64,000 nucleotides of DNA, from contig NC_054704.1 in assembly GCF_016097555.1 (NCBI RefSeq), forward strand, positions 95,196,204 to 95,260,203, in the 5' to 3' direction. Shown here in pieces: positions 1-11,088 of the stretch. Numbering within the stretch: the first letter of the stretch is position 1; each line of letters starts with the position of its first letter. The notes beneath the pieces were generated by a model that was given only the letters and a program-made list of their open reading frames with translations, made no database searches and was not told the origin of the DNA. The DNA comes from Gigantopelta aegis. Taxonomy: Eukaryota > Mollusca > Gastropoda > Neomphalida > Peltospiridae. The position numbers and the translations under genes were made by a program.

Positions 1-56
1 ACACATGCCTTAAAAGTTACTAATTGTTTTGACATTACTTAGGTAAAAAAAAGAAG

Positions 57-58
<2 letters not shown>

Positions 59-87
<29 letters not shown>
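59..87. repeat. poly-C tract, 29 bases
   Basis: An uninterrupted run of 29 C lies about 95 bases upstream of the lipid-transfer-protein exon, probably in an intron. It is one of twelve G or C homopolymers of 13 bases or more in the first 26 kb. Its exact length is likely to be unreliable in the assembly. Confidence 0.9.
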
Positions 88-91
<4 letters not shown>

Positions 92-181
92 TACCTGCTA
101 TATTCTAACAGCACGATTACTATTACAGTTCAGTTAATAACTGAAAACAACTTTGTATACCTTCTTGACTTTGTATCTCAG

Positions 182-421
182 ATGCGAGATGTGAGTGTTT
201 TCGATACATCATCACCAGAAAGGCGGAACATGGACCTGGTGGGAGAATTCAGAGCAGCACTGGAGAGAAACATCCTCCGCTTCTCCTTCCAAGATGGCGT
301 CGTCGAAGACGTCTGTCCAGCAGACAACGAGGTCACGTGGGCCCTGAACTTTAAGAGAGGAGTGTTGTCCTCCATCCAGAACTCCATGGACAACCTGGAG
401 AAGGACCAAGTAGTTCACGAG
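182..421 (+). CDS. large lipid transfer protein (vitellogenin/apolipophorin-like), single internal exon
   Basis: An 80-codon exon with acceptor TTTGTATCTCAG ending at 181 and donor GTATCT from 422; phase 0 at both ends. The translation carries the family hallmark of the N-terminal lipid-transport (LPD_N / Vitellogenin_N) domain: a DGVVEDVCPADNE segment followed by WALNFKRGVLSSIQNSMDNL, the counterpart of the 'W-x-LNIKRGILSALQ' strand-helix in vitellogenin, apolipophorin and apoB. The family binds and secretes lipid (yolk or lipoprotein particles) and uses a cleaved signal peptide, which would lie upstream of the window. The ATG at the exon's first codon is probably internal, because the homology suggests sequence before it. 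The open frame continues past 422 to 604, but that part is not family-like and reads as intron. Vitellogenin versus apolipophorin cannot be decided from one exon. No further family exon was recognised downstream, so it could also be a gene fragment. Confidence 0.75.
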
Positions 422-734
422 GTATCTAGACATACACAGTTTAATATTGATGGAGAATTGTTTTGTTACTGTACTGGTAAATCGTTTCCAGCGGTCTACC
501 AGAGTAGTGAATATGATAGATGTATATTACAGCATGAAACATCTGTAGTTAGATACAAATACAACATTTTCAATAACAGAAGCCTACCGATATTGAAAGA
601 GCTGTGAAAACGAAGTAGAAAAACAAAATAGCACAATTATATTTAATGTCTACCACAGCAAACATTTATATGGATTAACAACACATTTATTTAAGGACAT
701 AATTTATAATTGTTAACTGCTACGTGGTGAGGCC

Positions 735-934
735 NNNNNNNNNNNNNNNNNNNNNNNNNNNNNNNNNNNNNNNNNNNNNNNNNNNNNNNNNNNNNNNNNN
801 NNNNNNNNNNNNNNNNNNNNNNNNNNNNNNNNNNNNNNNNNNNNNNNNNNNNNNNNNNNNNNNNNNNNNNNNNNNNNNNNNNNNNNNNNNNNNNNNNNNN
901 NNNNNNNNNNNNNNNNNNNNNNNNNNNNNNNNNN
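735..934. other. assembly gap (200 N)
   Basis: Exactly 200 N, the round size used for gaps of unknown length. True distance and content between the lipid-transfer exon and the exon at 940 are therefore unknown, and the two need not be adjacent in the genome. Confidence 0.95.
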
Positions 935-939
935 TACAG

Positions 940-1747
940 TATTTCCCAAGTTCAATCTGGGGATCATCCAAAGAGACTGTCAAAGATGCATGGAACAAGA
1001 AACTAATGGTAAGGCATTGTCTTATATATGCATGCTATAGATTGTTGATGGTAAGATATTGTTATATATATGTTTGCTATAGATTGTCGAGGCTGTAGCA
1101 GCTTCGTGGGCAGTCACGTATCACGTTTGTATCTTAATTCCAATTGTGCGAAATCTTAACCCGGTGTGCAAAATCTAAAACTTCTTTTTTACCAACCAAC
1201 TAATCCATGTCTAGGTTAGATGGTCAGGATTGCTATGGGTGGCCTGGATAACATACTTAAATCTTAATTAGATATAAGCTAGATAATAACTGAAAACAAT
1301 TAGTGATCACTGATGACTGATCCGCTGAGCTTCTTTGAACAGTGCCTTTCACACTAGTTTTCTACAAATTTGTGTTTGTTAAATCTCTGCAAAAGCTATG
1401 GTGTTCAGTAAATGTTGTAAAGAAATGACAGTATAATAAAGTATAATCCATCCATCTGTCCTTGTGTCCGTTCATCAATCTATCAATTCGTTCATTCATT
1501 CATTCATTCATTCATTCATTCATTGCTATGCCCGTCCATCCTTCCATCCTCACTTTTCATACACACGTATTCCTACCACATTTATCCAAATGAAAGTATA
1601 CATACATAGAAATATATATATATATATTTTTGTTACAATGATGGCTGATTTTTACTTAGTCCTTTGTGTTTGGTTTATTTTCAGAACTACAACGCAGTTC
1701 CTCGAAAGAACAGAACTGGGCGCCGAATGCAAGTAAGAAGAATATAG
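940..1747 (+). CDS. two candidate 3' exons of an unidentified gene
   Basis: Two short open segments with matching phase and good splice signals. The first (940-1008, 23 codons, YFPSSIWGSSKETVK...) begins after TACAG and ends at GTAAGG. The second (1685-1747) follows TTTATTTTCAG and reads NYNAVPRKNRTGRRMQVRRI then a stop. An alternative is that the second exon ends at the perfect donor GTAAGA within it, after 16 codons. Joined, they would give a lysine/arginine-rich C-terminus. I do not recognise the family. The segment is not recognisably part of the lipid-transfer domain, although it lies only some 500 bases away across the gap. Evidence is limited to frame, splice sites and composition. Confidence 0.35.
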
Positions 1748-3547
1748 ACCTGGACTCTTTAGCATTCCAATCCATCCATGGACAGTAACAATGAGATTTC
1801 TCTGATGTGCAAGAATGGACTTATACAAATATGTTATAAATATGAACAGCATAAAGACCTAGTCAAATAAGACCACATGTACTTATACTCAGAAGTGGAA
1901 TATTTTGTTTTGTGTTCAAACTCCAGTGAACTTGACATTTATTTTCCTGTGGGTTTTCTTGTGGGTTTTTTGTTGGGCTTTTGTAGGGATGGATTGTTTT
2001 ATTTTATTTTTATATTTAGTTAGCATGATAATAATATGAACCAGAAAAGGAAAACAGTATCTAAATAGAACAATAATTCCAGTATATGTGTTTAGTAACT
2101 GAAGACGAAATTGTCATGTCATACCATTATAAACTCTTCAATTAAGACTTAAACCACTTAGATACATTTTTCATAAGTTACCGTAACAAAACTAAAGTAA
2201 GATAGGTACAATAGTATCTGTATTTTTAAAACATTCTTTACAACTTACTTTAACAATTCAAAGAAACATCTTTTGGATTTTGGATAATTTCTTTTAAATC
2301 ATAGTATTAGCATATTATTTTCAACTTTGCGTTTGTGTGTGAAAAGGGAAATTTATAGATTTATGCATTGAAAAACCACACAACTGTTTAATACAGCAGT
2401 ATTATGTATGACAAGCGAATGATTAGGAAGTTGGTCTATTCCTGATAGAGAAAACTGGGTTTACATGTTCAGTGTTTTTGAAAATGCATATTATTCTAAA
2501 CAAATTATATACCACAGACGTTTTAGTTGCTACTTATTCTACTATATCCATAACTGCAACAAATACAATGCAGTGCTCAAGCTACAGTGGTTTTGAATTA
2601 TTTTCATTTTATAATGTGTTTGATATCCATTCTGATACATGTAGATTTAGATTAATAAATTATTTAAGCATTTTCTTTTGTCTGTTTTATTTTTTAAATT
2701 GATTTTACAGTTTACTTTTTTTATGATATCTGCCATTGAAATAATTATATATCAGATTATGCGATTTTTACTCAGTAGCAAATTGGAATGCAGTCATGAT
2801 CTTTGGGACAAATCTGAGCTATCTGGGCTTCTTGTCAAGGACGGAGGTCAGTTGTTAGTAAGGAAAAGGTCAGCACAGCTCCCCCTGGAGTGTAGAGAGG
2901 CTTTTTGAAAATGGAAACCAGACCATCGGGGTGGGATTGGTGACGGTGGGATGATATTTGAATTGATGAAAACCAAACCCTCGGGATGTGATTGGTGAGG
3001 GTGGGGGTGAGGGTGATGTTTGAATAGCCTTAAAGGCGACTTCCTAGCATTTGAAGAACAGAATAGCAATTTTCTGCAGTTTGTATGTGACTGTGTGTCT
3101 GCTTGTGTGCGTACGTGCGTGTGCCTGGGTGTGCGCGTGTGGGAGAACAGAAGGAAAAAAGTATAATGCTACAGAAGTGGTAAAGGAAGGGTATAGGCCC
3201 CTCCTCCTCTCTGTTCCAGCGAACCTAATTACCTACTATACACTCAATCTGGCATGGAGCCGTTTCCGAGATACGAACATCTTACCTATCAGTCTTTAGG
3301 CCAATGGTTTAATTACTGCACCAACATCGCCAGTTATTATAATGTTAAATAACCTTCCTTTTATACACGAACGATCCCAGTGATGGCAAGACAGGGCCTA
3401 GGAAAGAGGGGACACCATGCCATGAAAAAAAAAAAAATACCTTTAAAGTAACGTGGCTTAATTTGTCTAGCTGCACCATGTCTTGTAATTCTAAACTTTA
3501 ACTTGTAAGATTCGTTAGTTAGTTAGTTAACTTCTGCTTCGAGTTTA
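1009..3547. other. non-coding, AT-rich; no gene seen
   Basis: Apart from the candidate exon at 1685-1747 I see no gene. It holds a short ATTC microsatellite (about 1484-1524), a short TA run near 1613-1627, and three imperfect copies of a GGGATTGGTGA-G-GTGGG motif between about 2927 and 3025. Open frames here are short and lack splice or family support. Confidence 0.6.
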
Positions 3548-3828
3548 AAGTTTGTTTTTGTTTAACGACACCACTAGAGCACATTCGTTGATTTATTAAG
3601 TATCGGCTATTGGATGTCAAACATTTGGTAATTTTGACATATCCTGTCTGTCAGATGCTTCATATAAAATATCCCTTGCTGCTAATCGAAAAGAGTAACC
3701 CACTGCGTGGCAACAGCGGGTTTTATCAGTCATTATTTCTATGGTCATTAACGTCATGTAACCTTAATTAAAATGTGTTCAGTGTGTTGTTAAATAAAAA
3801 CATAATTTCTTCTTCTTCCTTCCTTTCA
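3548..3828. repeat. two SINE fragments joined back to back
   Basis: 3548-3642 is the tail of the common SINE (family A) on the minus strand, from GTTTAACGACACCACTAGAG to the TTTGGTAATTTTGACATA region. It is joined directly to a + strand 3' part of family B (3643-3828): CCTGTCTGTCAGATGC..., ATCCCTTGCTGCTAATCG, then a tail of GTTAAATAAAA and CTTCCTTCC. The junction suggests one SINE landed in or replaced part of another. Confidence 0.8.
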
Positions 3829-3892
3829 ATTTGAGTCACCGTTCCGTTCAGTATTCCACATCATATATATCAAGAATAGTAAAATAAAATTA

Positions 3893-4490
3893 AGCTAGTT
3901 TTGTTTAATGACACTATTAGAGCACAGGGGCGGGCCGTAGCCCAATGGTAACGCGTTCGCTTAATGCGCTAGGTCGGGCTAGGGTCGATCCCCGTCGGTG
4001 GACCCATTGGGCTATTTCTCGTTCCAGCCAGTGCTCCACAACTAGTGTAACAAAGGCCGTGGTATGTACTATCCTGTCTTTGGGATGGTGCATATAAAAG
4101 ATCCCTTGCTGCTAATCGAAAAGAGTAGCCTATGAAGTGGCGACAGTGGGTTTCCTCTCTCGATATCTGTGTTGTCCATAACCATATGTCTGACGCCATA
4201 TAACCGTAAATAAAATGTGTTGAGTGCGTCGTTAAATAAAACATTTCCTTCCTATTAGAGCACATTAATTAATTAATTAAACGTCCGCTATTTGATTTCA
4301 AATGTTTGACAAGTATGACACATTTACCAGTTACATTTTCCCATGAACATCAAGGGATCTTTTATAGGCATTTTCGCACAAACAAGACAATACATATCAC
4401 GGCATTTGATATACCAGTCGTGGAAGATTGGGTAGGACAGGGGAAAAAACCCAACTAGTCTTCAAAGGAAGGGGTGGGGTGTCGATCTTA
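3893..4490 (-). mobile_element. SINE family A copy, minus strand, split by a SINE B insertion
   Basis: The copy starts with the tail TTTTGTTTAATGACACTATTAGAGCACA (read in pieces) at 3893-3926 and resumes at 4253 with the same TATTAGAGCACA followed by TTAATTAATTAATTAAACGTCCGC and the usual body as far as about 4490. The intervening 3927-4252 is a complete family B SINE. The copy is diverged in its head region. Confidence 0.8.
3927..4252 (+). mobile_element. SINE family B, full length, with 12-bp target-site duplication
   Basis: A 326-bp tRNA-derived SINE. The head GGGCGGGCCGTAGCCCAATG contains the pol III A box (TAGCCCAATGG) and a B-box-like GGGTCGATCCCC. The body includes the conserved ATAAAAGATCCCTTGCTGC, and the 3' end reads GTGCGTCGTTAAATAAAAC then CCTTCC. 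It is flanked by perfect 12-bp duplications TATTAGAGCACA at 3915-3926 and 4253-4264, so the insertion into an older family A copy is directly visible. This is the same family as the SINE at the end of the 64-bp array (62408-62700). Confidence 0.9.
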
Positions 4491-4561
4491 TAACCCAGGC
4501 AGAGAAGAGATTAACAATATAACATAACAACATAAGTCAATAAACAATTCGGGCGCGGATT

Positions 4562-4717
4562 CAGGCGTGGAGTCCAAGTGACATGCCCCACTGTATTTTT
4601 GTAAAAGAATATATATTACAGAATACACAAAAAATTAAAACGTATCCTATCCACCTGTTCTAAAGCAGCAACGGGTTTTGGGCCCCCGCTATTAAAAAAC
4701 TTCTGGATCCACGCCTG
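4562..4717. mobile_element. short inverted-repeat element (MITE), CAGGCGTGG ends
   Basis: Starts CAGGCGTGGAGTCC and ends GGATCCACGCCTG, imperfect terminal inverted repeats around 156 bp of sequence with no open frame. A second, CAGGCGCGGAT-ended member lies at 24276-24466. End sequence resembles widespread hAT-type MITEs, but no clear 8-bp duplication is visible here. Confidence 0.6.
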
Positions 4718-4983
4718 CTATGTCATTAATGTAATGTACTGATACAAAAATAAATAGGTTTGGGTGCTATTGATGATAAAACACCGTAAAGTAACTATAA
4801 GATAGGTTGATACATTATGACTGCCAGGTTGTAGGTGTATTTTATATGACTTTATATTGATTGTCCGTGTTTTGTAATACACGTTTATATTTGATCAATT
4901 GATAGGTTGTTTGACAGTGACTAATAATGAATGTCATTGGAATAAATTGTTATGTATATGCTTGATGGGTAGGGAGAAGCAAC

Positions 4984-5390
4984 TTAATCACTCGACGAAC
5001 TCATTTCTTCATCACTGTTTTCGTTAAGGGAGACTATCACTGGTGTTATTTTATTTCTTATAAAACTATTTTGCTTTCAGAAATCTTCTTCGATCTCTAT
5101 TACATGTTTGACGGCGTCAGAGAAGTTTGTAGGTGTGACAGAGTTGAAAGCAAGTGTCAGTTCTTTCCTTACCGTGGTCATTTTACCATCATTATGACGA
5201 GCTATGTGCCCTTTTAGTTGACTCCAAATCAGTTCTTTTGGATTCAATTGTCTTGGCGGCAGTCAAAATCGCTCTCGCCAGATGTACGGCACCTACATGA
5301 AACATCACGCCAGAGATGTCACAGATCTCAGGAGGGAGTTCATCACAGAACGTGGGTTCTTTTGCAAGGTGCATCCATGCTCCGGGGGGG
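4984..5390 (-). pseudogene. DDE transposase C-terminal remnant (IS630/DDE_3-like)
   Basis: On the minus strand one frame reads LPPRQLNPKELIWSQLKGHI then ARHNDGKMTTVRKELTLAFN, SVTPTNFSDAVKHVIEIEED, the C-terminal part of a DDE transposase in which LNPxExIW carries the catalytic glutamate region and is followed by the ...VTPENW...VIKVEE helix typical of these proteins. A TGA sits where a tryptophan is usual (5077-5079), after which the acidic-serine tail NENSDEEMSSSSD continues to a stop at 4984. Upstream (higher coordinates) the homology weakly continues in another frame (MHLAKEPTFCDELPPEICDI) as far as the G run and possibly past the inserted SINE (5722-5800), so at least one frameshift and one stop are present. 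It is a dead plain DNA transposon fragment. No inverted ends were identified. Confidence 0.6.
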
Positions 5391-5411
5391 GGGGGGGGGG
5401 GGGGGGGGGGG
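5384..5411. repeat. poly-G tract, 28 bases
   Basis: Run of 28 G exactly at the 5' junction of the SINE at 5411-5720. The first Gs belong to the target-site duplication ATGCTCCGG, and the SINE head itself begins with G, so the run probably expanded from the G-rich junction. Confidence 0.9.
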
Positions 5412-5720
5412 ACGTGGCCCAGTAGTAAAGCGTTCGCTTGATGCGAGGTCAGTCTGGGATCGATCCTCGTCGGTGGGCCCATTGGACTATCTCTCGTTCA
5501 AGTCAGTGCACTACGACTGGTATATCAAAGACCGTGGTATGTGCTATCCTGTGTGTGGGATGGTGTCTATAAAAGATCCCTTGCTATTAATGAAAAGAAT
5601 GTAGCGGGTTTCCTCTCTAAGACTACATTTCAAAATTACCAAATGTTTCACATCCAATAGGTGATTATTAATAAATCAATTTCCTCTAGTGGCGTCGTTA
5701 AACAAAACAAACTTTTAAAC
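5411..5720 (+). mobile_element. SINE family A, full length, + strand
   Basis: Head GACGTGGCCCAGTAGTAAAG (A box) with GGGATCGATCC (B box), conserved middle TATAAAAGATCCCTTGCT, and tail GTCGTTAAACAAAACAAAC. The 9-bp duplication ATGCTCCGG at 5377-5385 and 5722-5730 marks the insertion, which interrupts the transposase remnant next to it. Confidence 0.9.
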
Positions 5721-5800
5721 AATGCTCCGGTGGTCAGCGACATGCAAGGACGTTCTACACTACAGTCCGCATGGATGAGATCTACCAACATATACAGATC

Positions 5801-5990
5801 CACTGGTAAATCGTTCGCCTGGGATCGATCGCCGTCGGTGGATCCATTGGGCTATTTCTCATTCCAGCCAGTGCATCATGACCGGTATATCAAATGCCGT
5901 GGTATGTACTATCCTGCCTGTGGGACGGTGCATATAAAATATTCCGTGCTTCTTACGAACAAAAATGTAGCGGATTTGCATTTGTGTGTG

Positions 5991-6022
<32 letters not shown>

Positions 6023-6045
6023 TGCGTGCGTATGTGCGTGCGCTA
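5801..6045 (+). mobile_element. SINE family A fragment ending in a TG/TGCG microsatellite
   Basis: 5801-5972 matches the family A head and middle (CTGGGATCGATCGCCGTCGG, GTATATCAAATGCCGTGGTA, GTGCATATAAAATATTCC). The 3' half is missing and is replaced from about 5983 by a (TG)n(TGCG)n run reaching about 6042. The open frames through the TG run (Cys-Val repeats) are not genes. Confidence 0.75.
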
Positions 6046-6369
6046 ATTCCACGGCGTTACATAACAATGAATTTATGTCACTATGACATCTTTTGGCTTC
6101 GTCAATGTCTACAACGATCCCTGGGGCTTGTAACTCAAAGCAGTCGTAAATATTTTAGTGTTACGTGTTCGCCACGACAGCATTTCGACAGTCGTAGGAA
6201 AAGTTTAGTAGTATAGCCCAAACAACGCGTAGCTTTGGCGTAAAGCATAGGTAAAGCTAGAGGAACACGACTGCATCTCGAAAGACTTATACGCTTACGA
6301 CAAGGGGATTCCCCTGTTGCCATCCATGAGATACATAAAAAATGCTTGTAACACGTACTGACAACAGAC

Positions 6370-6705
6370 AGGTGGATGTAGTTCAGTGGTAGAGTGCTTA
6401 CTTGAGGTTCAATGGGTCAACGCAGAATCAATCGACCTTGGTGTAGATCTACTTGAATGTTTTCCTTCCCAATTAGTGCCCCACGACTAATATTTCAAAG
6501 ACTGTGATATGTACTGTCCTATATATAAACATCGCCTGCTTATTTTTAAAAGGAGTAGCCTGTGTGACAGTAGCGGCTCAGTGGGTCCCCCTCGTTTTTC
6601 CTCCCTCCTCCTCTCGTACCCGGAAGTGTCGAAATAACCATGTTAGACATCAAATAGTAGTAGTTTATTAAATATGCTGAGGTGTCGTTAACTAAATTAC
6701 AAATC
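6370..6705 (+). mobile_element. SINE family C, diverged, + strand
   Basis: A tRNA-like head GGATGTAGTTCAGTGGTAGA, remnants of the shared SINE middle (CCACGACTAATATTTCAAAG, TGATATGTACTGTCCTATAT) and a tail GCTGAGGTGTCGTTAACTAAA preceded by TTAGACATCAAATAGTAGTA. Similar pieces lie at 29465, 42172 and 52928 on the minus strand. Strongly diverged, so an old copy. Confidence 0.6.
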
Positions 6706-6999
6706 ACGTAATTAACATAAGACTGTAATTACAGGTGCAGAAGCATGCAGTAACTGCGATCAGTGCATTTATTTCTAAGATCATCTTCTAACATCGCACA
6801 CAATTCGGTAATGTTTGGCCTATATAATATAATGATGTAGTTATTATTAGGATTAACTGACCAACACTGAGAACAGTCCATTACAAACAGTCCTAAGAAC
6901 TTTCAACGAGACTCCCATAGGGTGCCTCCCTCATATCTACTGTGCCCTTCTAGAGACACTCTTAAAAACGCCCCCCCCCCCCCCCCCCCCCAACAGCTG

Positions 7000-7252
7000 A
7001 TTCCTTCCAAGGACTTTTGTTGCTATTTTCGTAGTACTGAATTGTATTCTAAATTTTAATTTTAGCTATCTGTGATATTTGTAATTTGTTCACAGTTCTT
7101 TACAGTTTTAATTTAACTGTTGCATTTTTATATTGATGTTGTTCATCACTTCATGCTTGCGTTTACCATAGTTTAAAAATGCAATAGCAGATATTTGTGT
7201 GTGCTGGGGTGTCGTTAAACATTCATTCATTCATTCATTCATTCATTCATTC
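7000..7252 (+). repeat. dispersed repeat ending in GTGTCGTTAAAC plus (ATTC)n
   Basis: An AT-rich stretch ends TGTGCTGGGGTGTCGTTAAA followed by about ten ATTC units (to 7252). The same ending, TTTGTGCTGGGGTGTAATTA, recurs at about 29145-29170. The conserved end plus simple-repeat tail is that of a SINE or LINE 3' end; the rest is not classifiable by eye. It is preceded by a 21-base C run (6971-6991). Confidence 0.5.
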
Positions 7253-7375
7253 CTGTGCATTTGACGACTAAAATATTTAATACTATCTATATAAAAATAC
7301 AAGTAGGCGTCATCTGGCTCCTAGATGGAAAAGTAACGTAGAAGGCTGGATATATATATTTTTTAAAGCTGCTTA

Positions 7376-7600
7376 TTTAGATATGCTATCCACCAAAACC
7401 GTTAGAACTGCAGTTATAAAACTAAGAACATGCTGACATAATTTAAATATTAAAACAGGAAGTTATAAAAATCCCCAACTTCCAAGACAAGAAAGATGCT
7501 GCCCTTTTTGTCCAAACATGATAGAGACAGAAAGGCGCTTTTTACTAAATTGTAAAATATTTCGCCTTAATAATTAAAAATAACCATACAAATAAGATTG
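7376..7600 (+). pseudogene. LINE C-terminal fragment (zinc-finger after RT)
   Basis: The + strand reads AVIKLRTC, a stop, then HNLNIKTGSYKNPQLPRQER and CCPFCPNMIETERRFLLNCK-IF. The pattern is 'R..CPFC....E.E.HFLL.C', the C-terminal zinc-binding motif following reverse transcriptase in many non-LTR retrotransposons. The fragment has at least one stop and no RT core. A short pseudogene piece; the parent family cannot be fixed, though L1/Tx1-like elements carry this motif. Confidence 0.6.
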
Positions 7601-8110
7601 TCATCCAACATGAATTTAAATGATGTTTATTAATGCTAAAGGTTTTCTTTCTCTCTTTTATTTTTGGATTGTTTCCATTTATATACATATTTGGCCTATT
7701 AGTCAATTCCTTTTTTATTTTTGGCTGGTTAACTTTTAAATTAAAAAACCCCCAAATCTATTAACTTTTACACTAATTTCTACTCCATATTCTACCCATT
7801 CCAACTCACCCCTACTCCCCCCCCCCCCCTGCCCCCTCCCCCTCCCTCACCTGTCGGGACCAAGTCACTGGCTAAGTCAGAGATTATGCCCGGGAGACCT
7901 GCCTGGCCCTACCCTAATGCTAAACCCATTAAATATACTCGATTGTACTAACTTAAGTAAGTTTATAATAAAGGCTCAAATAGTAAAACAAAATATAGCC
8001 TACCCACAAAGTACTTAATTTGAAAACTCTTGTCATTTATTTTGTACAGATTAATTTTATATTCACTGTTAACATTACTGTTATTTACTTAGATGTAATA
8101 TTTATATAAT

Positions 8111-8255
<145 letters not shown>

Positions 8256-8387
8256 GCGCGCAAAACGATGTTATATATTATGTTTGAAAATCAACGGAGC
8301 TTTCGGAGGAAATCACCAAAAGCAAAGGATAGTTATAACTAATATCGATAAACAATTTCGCTTACAACTGACAGTACCAGTCGAAAG

Positions 8388-11057
8388 ATGTCTGCGTATG
8401 AAAACGTTCAGGTTGGAAGTTTAAAACTGAAAGGTGTTCTTGATCACAAAATCAAAAAGTAATGTCTTAAATGTAGTCCAGAGTAACTACAATTATTTTG
8501 TCGTTTGTTTGCTTACGGCTGCCTTATACTTCAAGAGATATAATATAATATTCCAAACAGTGACAGTGTATGTTATTGTAATACATTATCGTTAACTACA
8601 GTAATCGCGTAGAGAATTCTGGTCAACTCGCCATTACCAATTTGACCAAAATGTAGGAAAAATATCCGCCCGGTCCCCACTTCCCCTAACCTTAACTCCA
8701 ACCCTAACCCCAACCCTAGCCCTAACCCCAGCCATAACCCCAACCCTAACCCTAACCCTCAACCCTAACTAAAAATAATAATGGAGGGGACCGGGCGGAT
8801 ATTATACCAAAATGTATAGTATAATCGCCCACAAAAAGTTATCAACTCTCCCCTTTGTTTGGACAATGTGCCATCAATCCATAATTGCACTGTCCATAAC
8901 TGTGATGGTTCATTAAACTTGGACGTCTACCAAGTCCTAGGCAAAGGTCCACAACAGTCACTTTTTGCACCCTTGTTTTGGCTTTGTACACAATAAATAT
9001 AGCATATCTTACCGTATTTTCACTTGAACTCCATATTTCGTAAAAGGTAAAAAAAACTATGGACACTATTAATTTTAAGTTTTAAAAGATGAAAGAAATA
9101 AAAAGTACCTTTTGTCAAATATATCATATCATATCATATATATTTTTGTAGGGATCAAATGTTCGCAATTTTAATTTTATTTTCACAAATTCCCATCCCA
9201 CCCCAATAAAAAAAAAAATGAAGTATCGGTACTGACGTTTATTATTTTGACGGTTATTGTTTGCAAAATATTGTAAGCTTATTCAAGATGATTAGGCTAC
9301 CAGGGACTAATAAAATTTGCAAGTGGCTAAAATTTTGGCTTAGCTATTTTTTATCTTGTGATGTGAACAAACGGTTACATAATCTATCCAACACCTCAAA
9401 CATAATAATAATACCAAATATTCAATAAGCGTAATACAGGGCTTATAGATTTTTTACTAACTCCACTAGCCATGGGATCAGCGATTTAAAATATTTACTG
9501 GCCACAATTAAAAATTCACTAGCCCTACTTTATTTAACAAAGTTTTACTAATAGTAAGAATTGGATATGTTACCTAAAGAGAGAGATAGAGATTAAAAAC
9601 ACTAAGGTTGGGTGGGGGTGGGGGTAGGATATTTATACTTACCAAATAGACTTAAATGCAGCATTTAACAACTTTTTTATCAATAGCTGTCGGGCATGGC
9701 GATAGCAGTTACTTACTAGCCCATCCTTGAATATCACTAGCCATGGGAGTAGGGCCAGACCGAGCGAAAACAAAACCAAATGGACACGAGGGACACGAAT
9801 CAAATAGTTCGCGAACGTTAGGAAGAATGTTCAGCCAATGACATTGTTGTGGACATTTAATTACACAGAAGTAAATCTTGATGTAAATTTGTAGAAAAAC
9901 AATAGTTGTTCACATCAATGAATACCTAACTGCAATTTGGTTTATTTCCTTTGTCTTTGTTAATTTCGTACCCATGGTCGAGAGCACGCTTGCAGATCGC
10001 GATCTTGGGAAATGAACAGGCAGTATTTATACAAATTGCAGTTAAACGTACACTGAATAAAATTAGTTTACAATAATCATGTTTGTTTGATAATGTTAGA
10101 TATAAATTTGTAAGATTGTGAGGTGACATTTAATAAGTTAGCTGGATTTTAAAAAGACAGTAAATTTTAATTTTATTAACATTTGGGGTTGGTTGTTTTT
10201 TACTGTGAAGTCAGCATTCTTAGCCTAGGTATTTCACAAGCATTTAACACTATGCTGAAATCTAGCACAAGTTTTATTTAAGCAATATTTATTAGTCGAA
10301 ACACTCAGTACAGTTTGTGATTGACCAACAGGCAAAATCTTTACTACTTTAGTGTGACGGCCCAATATAAATTACGAGTATAGTGTCTCTGTACAAGTCT
10401 AACCCCAGTTTTTTTTTTACTTCCACATTTTAATATATTATGATGTTTACTTCCATTTTTAAAGCACATGACATGTTGCCATCATCGCCTGCATTTATGA
10501 AAGAAAACTATACAAAATTTATGTATTTTTATATTGTTCAGGAAAAAGAAGAAAAGGAACAAGGATAAGGACCGTGAGAAGTTGGGACAGACCCTGGCCA
10601 TCACAGATGAAGCAGAGGAGAAGCATTCTGCTGCTGCTACCTCCAAAAGATCCAACAAAACAAAAGCAGAACTGGCGTATGAAAGAAGTAAAGAAAAAAG
10701 GGTAAACTAAATTGTTACTATTCACACAAGTAACTGAAAAAACCCCATCATTGTTTGTTATAAAACAAAGCCTTTTAGCAGAGTTTTAGAGCAATATACA
10801 GAAGGTTGTATATGACTTTTTAATAACTGCTTTTCATGTGATCATCAAAATATTTAAGTTTTATCTGCTTTGAATAGTATCACTAATGGAAGTTTTTTTA
10901 AATTTATTTCAGCAAACAGAACAGATTTTGGAGAAGGCTCGCACAAGTCACAAAGAAAGAATAATGGTATATATATTATATATATTTAACAAAACAATTC
11001 TGAAATATTTTAAATGGAACAAATAAATAATTTTAAGTCTTTTTGGTTGGTTTTTTA

Positions 11058-11088
<31 letters not shown>

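Noticed and set aside
422-604. Extension of the lipid-transfer exon to the stop at 605
   Set aside because: The GTATCT donor at 422 coincides with loss of family resemblance, so the rest is read as intron.
713-1098. Open frames on both strands spanning the N gap
   Set aside because: Most of their length is undefined bases; only the 940-1008 part has splice-site support and is reported separately.
5218-6216. Plus-strand open frames over the poly-G, SINE and TG repeats
   Set aside because: They follow SINE bodies and simple repeats (Gly or Cys-Val runs) and have no gene features.
8682-8770. True interstitial telomere or chromosome fusion site
   Set aside because: The CCCTAA stretch is degenerate, under 100 bases and enclosed by MITE inverted ends, so transposon delivery explains it better.
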